14,249 nucleotides of DNA from Anaerolineae bacterium. GTDB lineage: Bacteria > Chloroflexota > Anaerolineae > B4-G1 > SLSP01. The notes beneath the pieces are model-generated. The model saw only the letters and a program-made list of their open reading frames with translations, had not been told where the DNA came from and ran no database searches. Below are positions 1-6,804 of the stretch, piece after piece (the stretch's first letter is position 1; the number at the start of each line of letters is the position of its first letter). The translations under genes were made by a program, and so were the position numbers. Location of the stretch: positions 1-14,249 of the forward strand of contig JAFGSL010000455.1 of assembly GCA_016934645.1 (NCBI GenBank), read 5' to 3'.

Positions 1-6
1 ACCTCC
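1..6 (-). promoter_or_regulatory. Shine-Dalgarno of a gene beyond the left edge
   Basis: The minus strand reads CCAAGGAGGT right at the window edge, a near-perfect Shine-Dalgarno sequence. It implies that another minus-strand gene starts a few bases beyond the left end. The same nine bases, CCAAGGAGG, also precede the small ORF at 80-175. The gene it serves cannot be seen. Confidence 0.6.
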
Positions 7-28
7 TTGGTTTGCTTTTCCAAGCCCA

Positions 29-56
29 AGTATGGTTAAAAATGGCTCTTTTACAA
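29..56 (-). promoter_or_regulatory. candidate sigma70-type promoter for the off-edge gene
   Basis: On the minus strand TTGTAA (51-56) is followed after 16 nt by CATACT (29-34). Each hexamer matches four of six bases of the sigma70 consensus. The pair closely resembles the better promoter upstream of the histidine kinase at 2667-2695 (TTGTAA, 17 nt, TATACT). It lies between the end of the small ORF at 80 and the Shine-Dalgarno at 1-6, so it could give the next gene its own transcript. This is pattern matching only. Confidence 0.35.
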
Positions 57-79
57 TCTAATATCCGGCCCATTGCGAT

Positions 80-175
80 CTACTGATCATAGATATTTTT
101 GGCAAATCGCAGCCCCATCGCCGATACGTCACGCAGCCTATCGGCCCAAAAAGCGAGTTTTTCTGTCAGGGTCAT
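80..175 (-). pseudogene. 31-aa Nudix N-terminal-domain fragment
   Basis: This short ORF starts at an ATG that shares one base with the stop of the transglutaminase-like gene (TGATG). It has a strong Shine-Dalgarno (AAGGAGG, 4 nt spacing). The peptide begins MTLTEKLAFWADRLRDVSAM and ends GLRFAKNIYDQ before a TAG. The pattern of a leading helix, WADRLR, a small residue, GL and then an aKn.YD stretch resembles the start of the N-terminal domain found in some Nudix hydrolases (Nudix_N, PF12535 as I recall it). There, the protein would continue with an ERY-like helix and then the Nudix domain. After the TAG no frame continues the family pattern and about 79 nt remain before the edge. The likely reading is a decayed, truncated Nudix gene that kept its translation start. 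A genuine 31-aa peptide coupled to the upstream gene cannot be excluded. The family match is from memory. Confidence 0.45.
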
Positions 176-825
176 CATTCCTCCTTGGGTGTATACAGCC
201 CATCGGGATTGCCCCCCAACATGCCCGCTTCGTACGAACGGGCATCAACTGCTGAAAGATGCGCGACCATCGACGGCGTCACAACGGGAATCTGGCGCAG
301 TGTCTTGAGACGCGCCTCGATGGCGTCGGCGCCGGCATCGTCCCACGTCCAGTGCAGCGGATCGAAAGCGCGCAGGCTCAGTGGGCGGGTATAGGCCCTC
401 AGCGTCTTCGCGCCCTCCACGTTGTAGAAGACCTCGAAGTACGACATCACCAACTCGCGCAGCGTGCGGTACACGGCCTCGCGGAAGCGCAGGCCCGCGT
501 AGTTGGACTTGGCAAGCGCGCCAAAGTAACTATCGCGCTTGTAGATCGCCAGCACGTGATCGTCGTCTGTGCCCGGCTCCGGCAGCAAGTCGATGACGAC
601 CGGCGGCTGCCCGATCCGGCGCAGCGCCATCGCGGCAAACAACGCGCCGTCCAGGCAATGTGCCCGGCGATCCCGCAACACGTTCAGCGGGCAGCGGTTG
701 CGGTTATCCGGCGCGTAGGGAATGTTGTCCAGGTAGGCCTGGATCGCCGCTGGCGTCGTCAGGGCATCCAGCAACGTGCATTGGGTATCATTTAGCTGGA
801 CCTCAAATTGGTCGTCTCTATTCAC
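175..825 (-). CDS. transglutaminase-like (papain-fold) protein
   Basis: This is a 216-aa cytoplasmic protein without signal peptide or membrane segment. A cysteine in HCLDGALFAA (Cys57) is followed by a histidine in DDDHVLAIYK (His90) and an acidic residue in KRDSYFGA (Asp98), the order of the Cys-His-Asp triad in transglutaminase-like proteins. The stretch from KSNY through FREAVYRTLRELVMSYFE (about 106-131) is characteristic of a conserved family annotated only as transglutaminase-like or hypothetical. The substrate is unknown; peptidase, amidase or cross-linking activity are all possible. The start is GTG at 825, with GAGGGG about 6 nt upstream; that Shine-Dalgarno sits at the edge of a pair of 7-bp repeats (836-849). 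The stop overlaps the start of the small ORF at 80-175 by one base, so the two are probably translated together. Confidence 0.75.
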   Translation of the reverse strand: MNRDDQFEVQLNDTQCTLLDALTTPAAIQAYLDNIPYAPDNRNRCPLNVLRDRRAHCLDGALFAAMALRRIGQPPVVIDLLPEPGTDDDHVLAIYKRDSYFGALAKSNYAGLRFREAVYRTLRELVMSYFEVFYNVEGAKTLRAYTRPLSLRAFDPLHWTWDDAGADAIEARLKTLRQIPVVTPSMVAHLSAVDARSYEAGMLGGNPDGLYTPKEE

Positions 826-835
826 AATTTACCCC

Positions 836-849
836 TCATCACTCATCAC
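836..849. repeat. heptamer repeat locus A: (TCATCAC)2
   Basis: Two perfect tandem copies of TCATCAC (GTGATGA on the coding strand) lie just upstream of the GTG start at 825. On its own this would be unremarkable. It is listed because five other intergenic sites in the window also carry 7-bp tandem units. Confidence 0.5.
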
Positions 850-883
850 CAAAGCAAAAAACGCGACACTGTTCCTATTCCAG

Positions 884-913
884 AAAAAATCCCGACAAAT
901 GTCGGGATTTTTT
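884..913. terminator. Rho-independent terminator, bidirectional
   Basis: A perfect 13-bp inverted repeat AAAAAATCCCGAC / GTCGGGATTTTTT encloses a 4-nt AAAT loop. The GC-rich core (CCCGAC/GTCGGG) is flanked by A and T runs, so a U tract follows the hairpin in either direction. It lies about 160 nt past the stop of the histidine kinase gene and upstream of the transglutaminase-like gene, so it should separate these two transcripts. Confidence 0.85.
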
Positions 914-941
914 ACTGACCTGGACAAGAAAGACTAAGACT

Positions 942-1000
942 CTATCCGAAAATCGTGCTTGCGAGCGTTTCTGGTGCATCAGCGGTGAATTCTCGGATAG
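942..1000. repeat. 12-bp inverted repeat, possible small element remnant
   Basis: The arms CTATCCGAAAAT (942-953) and ATTCTCGGATAG (989-1000) are complementary over 12 positions except one that would be a G-U pair in RNA. They enclose 35 nt. The site lies between the kinase gene and its terminator and overlaps no gene. It may be a long-loop stem in the kinase 3' untranslated region, or the ends of a tiny non-autonomous element. Target duplications were not evident. Confidence 0.3.
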
Positions 1001-1073
1001 GTTCGAAAGCTATTCCGGTGTTTTATAGACACGGAAAGTCGAGCAAAATACGACCGGGTCAGTCGAACTCCCA

Positions 1074-2630
1074 TTAGCAGTTGCTACATGGTAACACAAG
1101 TTCTATCACAATGCCAGGACTATCCTCCTGGTTGAAACTGTGACACGCCCCGCCCACACTCCAAACATGTGTCGCTACCATGGAGAGGCCCAATCCCATC
1201 CCGGCGACCTGGCCCGTCGCGAATTTGTCACCTTGATAGTACGGCATCCACATGTGAACCAACTGCTCTGGTGAGAGCGTCAAACCATCGTCGCCCACCA
1301 GAATTTGCACTTGTTGTACACCGGTCTTGGCGACATCGATAGTGACCATCGGCATATTGCGCGGGTGGAATTTCTTGGCGTTTTCCAGGATTTCCCACAA
1401 AATCGCTTCGAGGCTCCAACTGGAGAGCATTAAATGGACGTCCTGCACGGTTTCCAGGCCAGAGATGGTTATATCAGACAGCAGCAACTCATCAGCGATC
1501 CTCTTGATGAGCGCGCCCAAATCGGTGAGAGAGAATGCCATATCCGGCGGCGCGATGCGCGGCGCGCCCAGGTAACGGACAATCTGCTCAACTTCGTTAT
1601 AAAGGTGTTCGGCACCTTCGGCAGCGTTTTGGATAAACATCAGAATGTCCTCCTGCGACATGGTTGGCACCTGTTCCAGAAGAAACGTCAGCCCGGTGTA
1701 AATCGGCACGAGAGGTGTGCGAAGTTTGTGAGCAATCACAGCGTGGAAACGGCTCAATTCTTCTTGAAGTGAGGTTTTCTCAGTGATGTCGGTGAGACAG
1801 ATGATGCGGCCCGCTTCGGTATCCAGGCCGGCAGAAATGTCCAGCATTTCCACTTGCAGCCAGAAGGCTTTGGCAACTTGCGTTTCAGGACGCACCAGGT
1901 AGAGGGGTACCGGTGCTTTGTTGTAGAACATCTTCTTCGGCCAAAGCTCCCAGGCCACCTGCGGCTCGCGGCGATATTGTTGCGCGATGAGGTCTGAAAA
2001 TACAGGTGGCGCGGCTCTGTCAATCTCACGGCCCAAACCCAGGTACACCTGCGCCTTGATATTAGCGTACAAAACCTGTTCCTGGTCGTCAACAATAACG
2101 TAACCATCGTTCACACGGCCCAGGAGATAGCGAAACATCGCCTCTGAGGCGCGCAAGGTCGCCGTGCTTTCAGCCGTCCGGCGGTTGAGAATTTCGTGCG
2201 CAGAGCGCAGAGCTGCTTCGGTTTCCCGGCGGGCAGTAGCCTCCTCATCTATACGCTGCTGTGCGCTCTGAAGCGCCAGATGCATCTCCACACGCGTGAT
2301 GACCTCGGTGGAGCGGAACGGTTTTGCCAGATAATCCGCACCGCCAGCCGCGAAGACCGCTCCACGGTCCATGTCACCATCGACGACGCCGCTAAATAGG
2401 ACCGGCATTGTCCATACCGCCAGCTCTTGCAAGCGCGTATAGGTGCCAAAAGCCCCCGTATCGAGGATTATCAGTACTGGCGCAAGGGTGGCAACGTTCT
2501 CCGGGCTGACTTCGTCTTGGGAAAGTGTATGGGTAGCGTATCCACGCAAGGTCAAAATTTCAGCCAGGATTTGGCGATCGTCCACACTATCATCAACGAT
2601 CAGAATGATATCCGGCTTAATATTTTCCAT
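1074..2630 (-). CDS. soluble hybrid sensor histidine kinase (REC-PAS-HisKA-HATPase)
   Basis: This is a 518-aa protein without membrane segments. Residues 5-120 form a receiver domain with the acidic pair D13/D14, phosphoacceptor D57 (LIILDTG), S80 and K103 (YLAKPF). A charged, helical linker (about 122-165) leads to a PAS-like domain (about 165-285, ending LTDITEKTSLQEEL). The dimerisation/phosphoacceptor region has H301 in AHKLRTPL. The ATPase domain shows an N box (ILENAKKFHP, N417), a G1-like DDG (447-449) and G2 (GMGLGL, 477-482). The protein would autophosphorylate and hand phosphate to its own or another receiver; the signal is unknown. G1 reads DDGLTL instead of the usual DNGxGI, a mild deviation. 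The start at 2630 is preferred because GGAGGG lies 8 nt upstream. An alternative ATG at 2666 would lie against the predicted -10 box. No partner response regulator or output gene is adjacent, so it appears to be an orphan. Confidence 0.92.
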   Translation of the reverse strand: MENIKPDIILIVDDSVDDRQILAEILTLRGYATHTLSQDEVSPENVATLAPVLIILDTGAFGTYTRLQELAVWTMPVLFSGVVDGDMDRGAVFAAGGADYLAKPFRSTEVITRVEMHLALQSAQQRIDEEATARRETEAALRSAHEILNRRTAESTATLRASEAMFRYLLGRVNDGYVIVDDQEQVLYANIKAQVYLGLGREIDRAAPPVFSDLIAQQYRREPQVAWELWPKKMFYNKAPVPLYLVRPETQVAKAFWLQVEMLDISAGLDTEAGRIICLTDITEKTSLQEELSRFHAVIAHKLRTPLVPIYTGLTFLLEQVPTMSQEDILMFIQNAAEGAEHLYNEVEQIVRYLGAPRIAPPDMAFSLTDLGALIKRIADELLLSDITISGLETVQDVHLMLSSWSLEAILWEILENAKKFHPRNMPMVTIDVAKTGVQQVQILVGDDGLTLSPEQLVHMWMPYYQGDKFATGQVAGMGLGLSMVATHVWSVGGACHSFNQEDSPGIVIELVLPCSNC

Positions 2631-2638
2631 ACGTATAT

Positions 2639-2644
2639 CCCTCC
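2639..2644 (-). promoter_or_regulatory. Shine-Dalgarno that fixes the kinase start
   Basis: The minus strand reads GGAGGG followed by 8 nt (ATATACGT) and ATG at 2630. This supports the shorter kinase reading rather than the upstream in-frame ATG at 2666. Confidence 0.75.
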
Positions 2645-2666
2645 ACCTGCGTGCTCGATACCTCAT

Positions 2667-2695
2667 AGTATACTCGCAAATTGGGGCGTTTACAA
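2667..2695 (-). promoter_or_regulatory. sigma70-type promoter of the histidine kinase gene
   Basis: The minus strand carries TTGTAA (2690-2695), a 17-nt spacer and TATACT (2667-2672), matching four and five of six consensus bases at ideal spacing. Transcription would begin near 2660, leaving a leader of about 30 nt with the Shine-Dalgarno before the ATG at 2630. It lies in the 95-nt gap after the phosphotransferase gene, so the kinase probably has its own transcript. Confidence 0.65.
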
Positions 2696-2725
2696 GATGC
2701 AGTTATCACATCAAAGCTAGTCTAC

Positions 2726-3697
2726 TCAGCCCTCCCATAGCAACGCTTGCAGTTCCTGGAGAGACTCAATCTGCGGCTGGCCCATAGCTTTCAATGTCAG
2801 TGCCAGGATATCAGGTCCGAATTCGTGCAAGAATGTGAAGGCCATCGCACGCGCAAAAAAAGCATCATCTAACTTAAGATGCGGATTATAGGCCGTCATA
2901 AACGCCGTTAGTTCATCATAATCCCGATCCAGCGCACTGAACCACAAAGCAATCCACTCATAATCGCGCGATCCCACCAACGCATCGCCGAAATCGATCA
3001 GACCCGAGATGCGCCATCTGCCATCGCGTTGCTCCAGGAGGATGTGATCTTCAGTCAAATCGCCATTTAATAATGCCAGTGGCGCCTCTTCGCCGCCAGC
3101 AAGAGCAGAGGCGAGGAATCCCGGGATTTCGGCGACGACTGGCTCGGGCAGAATCCCCTCCCACAGCGCGGCCTCGGCGACCTCCGCCTGCCGTTGGCCC
3201 ACATACTGCTGCCAACTAGCCTGGGTATGCCCCAGAGCCGTCAGCGAGGCAACCGGCACACGATGCAGTTCCCGCACAATCTCGCCCAGTTCAGCGGCGA
3301 TGCGCCGGAGATTGCGGTGCGGGATAAGGGTGCGCGCATCACGAATGGGCACGCCGGGTTTGAAAGCCATAACAATGTAAGGCCAGTCAATCTGATCCTC
3401 AAGTATTCCCTGCGCGAGAAGTTGCGGTACGCGCAGACGTGGATTGGAGCCAAGCAGCGTATACAACTCACACTCCAGGCTGAAATCCTCGGGAGACAAC
3501 GGGGTGTAGATTTTGACAACGTAGGTATTGTCAACGACAAAAACCGCGTGGGTACCCGGATACCCGGCTTCTACCTCTTCCACCGGCAGGCGATGGCGAT
3601 GGCATATTTCGCGTACGGCAGACGTCCACTGCGCAACGTTGGTGAACATCCGGCCCCACTCGGCCCAGGTGGTAATGACAGGGAGTAAAGATGGCAT
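2726..3697 (-). CDS. APH-family phosphotransferase (aminoglycoside/hygromycin kinase-like)
   Basis: This is a 323-aa protein of the aminoglycoside phosphotransferase superfamily, with a protein-kinase-like fold that moves the ATP gamma-phosphate to a small molecule. The ATP-binding lysine lies in VVKIY (K62). The catalytic loop reads LLNGDLTEDHILLE with catalytic D213. The metal-binding DFG equivalent is GLIDFGDALVGSRDYEW (D235). In the loop, the usual first His is Asn (N211) and the usual metal-binding Asn is His (H218). The second change is, as I recall, common in hygromycin-B-kinase-like members. The true substrate is unknown; resistance should not be assumed. The start ATG at 3697 follows a 7-bp repeat array (3701-3728) and has no good Shine-Dalgarno. 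An internal ATG 16 codons in (3649) is an alternative. It lies 27 nt after the flavodoxin-like gene, so the two may be cotranscribed. Confidence 0.85.
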   Translation of the reverse strand: MPSLLPVITTWAEWGRMFTNVAQWTSAVREICHRHRLPVEEVEAGYPGTHAVFVVDNTYVVKIYTPLSPEDFSLECELYTLLGSNPRLRVPQLLAQGILEDQIDWPYIVMAFKPGVPIRDARTLIPHRNLRRIAAELGEIVRELHRVPVASLTALGHTQASWQQYVGQRQAEVAEAALWEGILPEPVVAEIPGFLASALAGGEEAPLALLNGDLTEDHILLEQRDGRWRISGLIDFGDALVGSRDYEWIALWFSALDRDYDELTAFMTAYNPHLKLDDAFFARAMAFTFLHEFGPDILALTLKAMGQPQIESLQELQALLWEG

Positions 3698-3700
3698 GAA

Positions 3701-3728
3701 AAGTTACGAGTTATGAGTTGCGAGTTAC
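3701..3728. repeat. heptamer repeat locus B: GAGTTAC-type, 4 units
   Basis: The four tandem 7-bp units are AAGTTAC, GAGTTAT, GAGTTGC and GAGTTAC. They fill the gap between the flavodoxin-like and phosphotransferase genes. The last unit contains the flavodoxin-like stop codon (3725-3727), and the first ends 3 nt from the next ATG. No Shine-Dalgarno is visible in the array. Confidence 0.75.
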
Positions 3729-4213
3729 AGATTGCTGACAGCTAATCGCTTCGCTAACGTCGCCACACGGACGCCCATCTCGCGCGCCTGGCGCAACGCC
3801 TTCTCATCCGGCGTGCCTACGGCGAAAGGTCCAAAGTGCGGTCCCTTCGTCGTCCCCTGCACCAGCATCCCCGCGACAAGCATCGCCGTGATGATGGAGA
3901 TATTCGTCATCTCGTGGCCGCAGCCCGCGCCGCCGGACGTCGTGAAAGCTGCACCGACCTTGCCCTCAAGCTTGCCGTAGATTTTCTCGGTGACGTCGAA
4001 CATCTGCTTGACCCGCGACGCCATCTGTCCAAAGTAAGTGGGCGAGCCAACGATGATGCCGTCGGCTGCAACCCAATCGTCGTTGCTGGTCTGAGAGACG
4101 GTTTTCAGCACACATTCGACGCCTTCTACCGACTGCACGCCCTCCGCCACAGCTTCAGCCAACGCCTTCGTGTTGCCCGTCGAACTAAAGTACGTTACCA
4201 ATACTTGTGCCAT
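3725..4213 (-). CDS. flavodoxin-like / WrbA-type FMN protein
   Basis: This is a 162-aa protein with the flavodoxin fold. The FMN phosphate loop follows the first strand (TYFSSTGNTKA, residues 7-17). The second FMN-contact loop is VGSPTYFGQMAS (55-66). The third is TTSGGAGCGHEMT (91-103), as in NAD(P)H:quinone oxidoreductases of the WrbA type. It would bind FMN and carry or transfer electrons in the cytoplasm, with NAD(P)H and quinone as plausible partners. Its length falls between short flavodoxins and WrbA of about 200 aa. A Shine-Dalgarno AGAGGA lies 7 nt before the ATG. A pair of GGTC-nnn-GACC palindromes lies upstream (4246-4308). The stop codon lies inside a 7-bp repeat array. I do not assign wrbA because the dimer-specific features cannot be checked by eye. 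Confidence 0.88.
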   Translation of the reverse strand: MAQVLVTYFSSTGNTKALAEAVAEGVQSVEGVECVLKTVSQTSNDDWVAADGIIVGSPTYFGQMASRVKQMFDVTEKIYGKLEGKVGAAFTTSGGAGCGHEMTNISIITAMLVAGMLVQGTTKGPHFGPFAVGTPDEKALRQAREMGVRVATLAKRLAVSNL

Positions 4214-4245
4214 CTGCGTTCCTCTTTATCGTCTCACTAAGTTGT

Positions 4246-4308
4246 GGCCGGTCTCCGACCGAGCCACCGCAGGTTCAGATATGGACGGGCACGGTCAGAG
4301 ACCGTCCC
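4246..4308. repeat. pair of related palindromes, GGTC-nnn-GACC core
   Basis: Two imperfect hairpins lie in the 130-nt gap between the mannosidase stop and the flavodoxin-like start. The first (4246-4265) is GGCCGGTC / GACCGAGCC around TCC. The second (4287-4308) is GGGCACGGTC / GACCGTCCC around AGA. Both share CGGTC-nnn-GACCG, and the two 13-mers CGGTCTCCGACCG and CGGTCAGAGACCG are also each other's inverted repeat with one mismatch. Neither is followed by a T run, so a classic terminator is unlikely. They could be REP-like intergenic repeats, RNA-processing stems or an operator pair. Confidence 0.45.
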
Positions 4309-4343
4309 GAGCGCGAAAAATTGTTCTCTTACTGACGCTATTG

Positions 4344-6788
4344 CTAGATCTCACGTTCCAACAAATCTGTTTCCATAACCAGCGATACACGGTCGCTGGG
4401 GATAAGGAAAGTTTTGATCTCACCTGGCCAAAATACCGTCTGAATCGTCCGGTCCCAATACGGGAGATGGATTGTGGCCGGCGTGGCAACGTTATGGGTT
4501 TCGTAACAGCGCATAATCCAGGCATCGCTACCTTCCGCCTGTTTGAGGACGCTGACGACGATGTTATCCGGTTCGACGGCGATAAACGCGGCACGCTGCG
4601 GCAACCTGCCCCACGGATGGTACGTTTCTTTAAGGACTACGGGGGGCTGGTTCAACTCGGCGGCTCGTTGTATCGGTTGCGCCTGCTGCCACGTACCGGT
4701 ATGGGGCAGTAGCGTGTAGCGGAATTGCTGCAAACCTTGATCCATAAAGGTGTAGACGCCCTCTGGATCAGGCGTGCAGGGAACGTGATGCGCGTAGATC
4801 GGGCTGCGCAACACCGTCATGCCCAACACCGCGCCATCCACGCTGAAGCTGTACTTGCCATCGTTGAGCAGACTCAGGCCATAGGCAATCTCCGTCCCGC
4901 GCAGGATTCCCGACACATCCACCCAACTCTGCCCAGGCTCTTCATCGCCATCCGTTGGCCGGAGGATGTGCCCGTAGGGAATCTCGTATGTCGCCTTGGG
5001 AACGGAGAGATTGAGCGGGAATGTCAGTCGAAGCAGCTTGAATGGCTCGTGCCAATCGACCGTCACCTGGACATCAATCTGCGGCAAGGACTGGTACAGT
5101 GCAAAATCCTGGGTGAGCCATGAGCTACCGTAGACGCTCGTGACGCGCGCCACGGACTTAACCGGGCCATGCTCCAATAGTTGAATACGCTCCACGGCGA
5201 ACGCGCCGACCTCGCCATCAAAGCGAAAGACCCCGTGACTCCACGTGTCGCTTGGATCATCGATAACGATTGCTCGCGCTGCCGGGGCGTTGAAAGCTTC
5301 TGCCTCCACGCGCTTGTCGAACAGCCGCACGCCTCCATCCGCAGCATCAAATTCCAGGCGGAACGACGCATTCTCCAGCACGAACTCGTCCGCCTGCCCA
5401 GGCGTGGCATACTCCGACGTGCATTCTTCAGCAGCATCTGCCGATTTCTTCACCCGGTACGTTCGATATCCCAACGCGGGCAACTCCGCGACAAAGCTCA
5501 ACTTGGATATATTCGGTACCGTAGCCTCAGGGCACACTGGTTGCACCGGGACCGACGCTCCCGTCTCATCCACAATGCTGGGCGTGGCGTCGAACCCGCC
5601 CAGCGTTACTTCCACCGGGACGCGACTCTCCCAAGCGTGTGAATTGAAGACCACGACAGGTATCGTCTCCGGTTCTGGCTGGATGCGCACCTGCCACGCC
5701 AACGACTGCACGGCTGCATTGGTTGCGCGGGCAGCAATCGCCCGGGCCTCGTCGTACAACAAGCGGGCATCGTCATAAGCTGTTTCGATGCTCGTACCCG
5801 CCAGAATGTCGTGGAACTGGTTGAAGAGGACGTTCTTCCAGGCACGTTCGAAGTCCGCCGCCGGATAGGGCAGCTTGTTGGTCCATGACGCCAGCGTCGA
5901 CCATTTCTCGGCTGCCATCAACGCCTGTTCGGCCTGGCGATTCCACCGCTTGACGCCGGAATGGGCCGCGTAACACCCGCTGGCATGATGCTGCAACTCA
6001 TCATGCACCACCGGGAGCCTTATCCTTTGTTCACTGAGGATGACAAAGACCGGCTCCAGCAACGCCATGGTCAACATGGGCAAGCTCTCATCCTCGCCAA
6101 GTGTATGGATCAGTGCCAGGTTCTCCTTGGTTGGACCACCGCCGTGATTCCCTACGCCGTAGAAGCACATCGACGCATGCGGATCGGCGGCAAGAAGCTC
6201 GCTGCTGCGCCAGATATGGGCTTCCAGTTGCGATCCCGATGTCCCATAGGCATGGGGAATGCGGTAGGTCAACACCCGCGAGCCATCATCCGCCTCCCAC
6301 CAGAAAAGGTGCGGCAAGTCGGCATTCTCGTGTGGCCCGGGCCGCATAAAGACGTAAAAATCGAGGCCGCTGCGCTTGAGGATCTGCGGCAGCACCGCAT
6401 TGTGACCAAAGCTGTCCGGGCAGTAACCAACGCGCGCGATACGCCCAAACCGCGATTGGAAATAGCGCTGTCCATACAAGCTCTGCCGCACGAAGGATTC
6501 GCCGCCGGGCAGGTTGCAATCTGGCTCCACCCACCACCCACCGACCAATCCCCAACGACCGTCAGCGACACTCTCCCGGATTTCAGCGAACATCGCCGGG
6601 TCATTCTGCTCCACCCAGGCGTAGAACGCCGCCGAACTGGCGACAAAGACGAAGTCCTCGTCCTCCTTCATCCGATCCAGCGCAGAGCGGAATGTCGCCT
6701 TGATCTCCTGGAAGCCTTCCTGCCACCGCCACAGCCACACCGGATCGATGTGGGCATTGCCGATCATAAAAAGTATATTGTCTTCCAT
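4344..6788 (-). CDS. GH38 alpha-mannosidase
   Basis: This is an 814-aa retaining alpha-mannosidase of glycoside hydrolase family 38. The zinc-site motif NAHIDPVWLW (H13, D15) lies close to the N-terminus. The nucleophile region is GYCPDSFGHNAVLPQILK (D125). GVGNHGGGPTKENL (211-224) is typical of the catalytic domain, HDELQHHASGCYAAHSGVK (262-280) of the start of the helical middle domain, and NQFHDILAGTS (323-333) supplies the fourth zinc ligand, H326. The remainder is the beta-rich C-terminal half of the family. There is no signal peptide, so it should act in the cytoplasm on imported mannosides or glycan fragments. The start at 6788 (MEDNILFMIG) places the HIDP motif normally. Upstream in-frame codons would only add a stretch overlapping the preceding gene. 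It follows the unrecognised 287-aa protein by 16 nt and ends a five-gene block. Confidence 0.95.
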   Translation of the reverse strand: MEDNILFMIGNAHIDPVWLWRWQEGFQEIKATFRSALDRMKEDEDFVFVASSAAFYAWVEQNDPAMFAEIRESVADGRWGLVGGWWVEPDCNLPGGESFVRQSLYGQRYFQSRFGRIARVGYCPDSFGHNAVLPQILKRSGLDFYVFMRPGPHENADLPHLFWWEADDGSRVLTYRIPHAYGTSGSQLEAHIWRSSELLAADPHASMCFYGVGNHGGGPTKENLALIHTLGEDESLPMLTMALLEPVFVILSEQRIRLPVVHDELQHHASGCYAAHSGVKRWNRQAEQALMAAEKWSTLASWTNKLPYPAADFERAWKNVLFNQFHDILAGTSIETAYDDARLLYDEARAIAARATNAAVQSLAWQVRIQPEPETIPVVVFNSHAWESRVPVEVTLGGFDATPSIVDETGASVPVQPVCPEATVPNISKLSFVAELPALGYRTYRVKKSADAAEECTSEYATPGQADEFVLENASFRLEFDAADGGVRLFDKRVEAEAFNAPAARAIVIDDPSDTWSHGVFRFDGEVGAFAVERIQLLEHGPVKSVARVTSVYGSSWLTQDFALYQSLPQIDVQVTVDWHEPFKLLRLTFPLNLSVPKATYEIPYGHILRPTDGDEEPGQSWVDVSGILRGTEIAYGLSLLNDGKYSFSVDGAVLGMTVLRSPIYAHHVPCTPDPEGVYTFMDQGLQQFRYTLLPHTGTWQQAQPIQRAAELNQPPVVLKETYHPWGRLPQRAAFIAVEPDNIVVSVLKQAEGSDAWIMRCYETHNVATPATIHLPYWDRTIQTVFWPGEIKTFLIPSDRVSLVMETDLLEREI

Positions 6789-6804
6789 GGTCACCCCGTT
6801 GAGA

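Noticed and set aside
259..795. A 178-codon plus-strand open frame
   Set aside because: It is antisense to the transglutaminase-like gene, whose Cys and His motifs and conserved block are convincing. The plus-strand product is a low-information basic sequence.
826..1073. A possible riboswitch or small RNA in the gap before the transglutaminase-like gene
   Set aside because: The only strong structure is the 13-bp terminator hairpin at 884-913. No conserved aptamer core was recognised and no convincing promoter was seen around it.
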